A stretch of DNA of 5,053 nt, from positions 1-5,053 of the forward strand of contig CALGNF010000065.1 in NCBI GenBank assembly GCA_937958685.1, given 5' to 3'. This document shows positions 5,008 through 5,053 of the stretch, piece after piece. The notes below the pieces were generated by a model. The model saw only the letters and a list, made by a program, of their open reading frames with translations, ran no database searches and was not told the DNA's origin. This stretch comes from an uncultured Caryophanales bacterium (GTDB lineage Bacteria; Bacillota_I; Bacilli_A; Izemoplasmatales; Hujiaoplasmataceae). The translations under genes and the position numbers were made by a program. Within the stretch, counting starts at the first letter, position 1. Each line of letters begins with the position of its first letter.

Positions 5008-5053
5008 AGATCGGAAGAGCGTCGTGTAGGGAAAGAGTGTAGATCTCGGTGGT
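5008..5053. other. Untrimmed Illumina adapter (Read 1 side)
   Basis: AGATCGGAAGAGCGTCGTGT at 5008-5027 and the following AGGGAAAGAGTGTAGATCTC are the reverse complement of the Illumina TruSeq universal/Read 1 adapter, running to GGTGGT at the end. It is not genomic. It supplies an in-frame TAG at 5027-5029 that falsely closes the CcdA-like gene. Confidence 0.97.

Overview
The window is one bacterial fragment (insert 48-5007, 4,960 bp) with sequencing-library adapter still attached at both ends: 1-47 ends in the Illumina Read 2 adapter, and 5008-5053 is the reverse complement of the Read 1 adapter. The outermost genes are therefore cut by the insert ends, and the apparent stop codon of the last gene is adapter sequence.

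The organism looks like a member of the Firmicutes/Tenericutes assemblage. The support is a HrcA-type CIRCE operator over a clp promoter, consensus sigma-A-like promoters with exact 17-bp spacers, strong AGGAGG-type ribosome binding sites, and a Clp ATPase that lacks the N-terminal domain. Base composition is moderately GC-rich by eye, with many C/G-ending codons. Tryptophan is encoded by TGG and TGA ends three genes, so the Mycoplasma-type code is not in use. Species cannot be named from this.

Left part, minus strand: the first 97 codons of a ClpB-like Hsp100 ATPase (48-338) with its CIRCE-controlled promoter (367-409). Upstream of it, and separated by a hairpin terminator (419-447), is a PrxQ/Bcp peroxiredoxin (446-883) with its own promoter. 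Middle: a divergently transcribed dihydrolipoamide dehydrogenase (1029-2438). Right part: a promoter (2489-2517) drives a tightly packed three-gene operon in which each junction is a 4-base ATGA overlap: a NifS/IscS-type cysteine desulfurase (2551-3654), an 87-residue cytoplasmic thioredoxin-like protein with a CPSC motif (3651-3914), and an exported thioredoxin-like domain fused to a CcdA/DsbD-like membrane domain (from 3911, cut at 5007).

The theme is thiol and stress chemistry: chaperone, peroxide reduction, a flavin disulfide reductase, and a sulfur-mobilising enzyme coupled to an apparent transmembrane thiol relay. The desulfurase / small Trx / Trx-CcdA operon is the most interesting item. 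An electron path from cytosol to cell surface can be drawn from the visible cysteines, but the link to sulfur mobilisation is inference from gene order.
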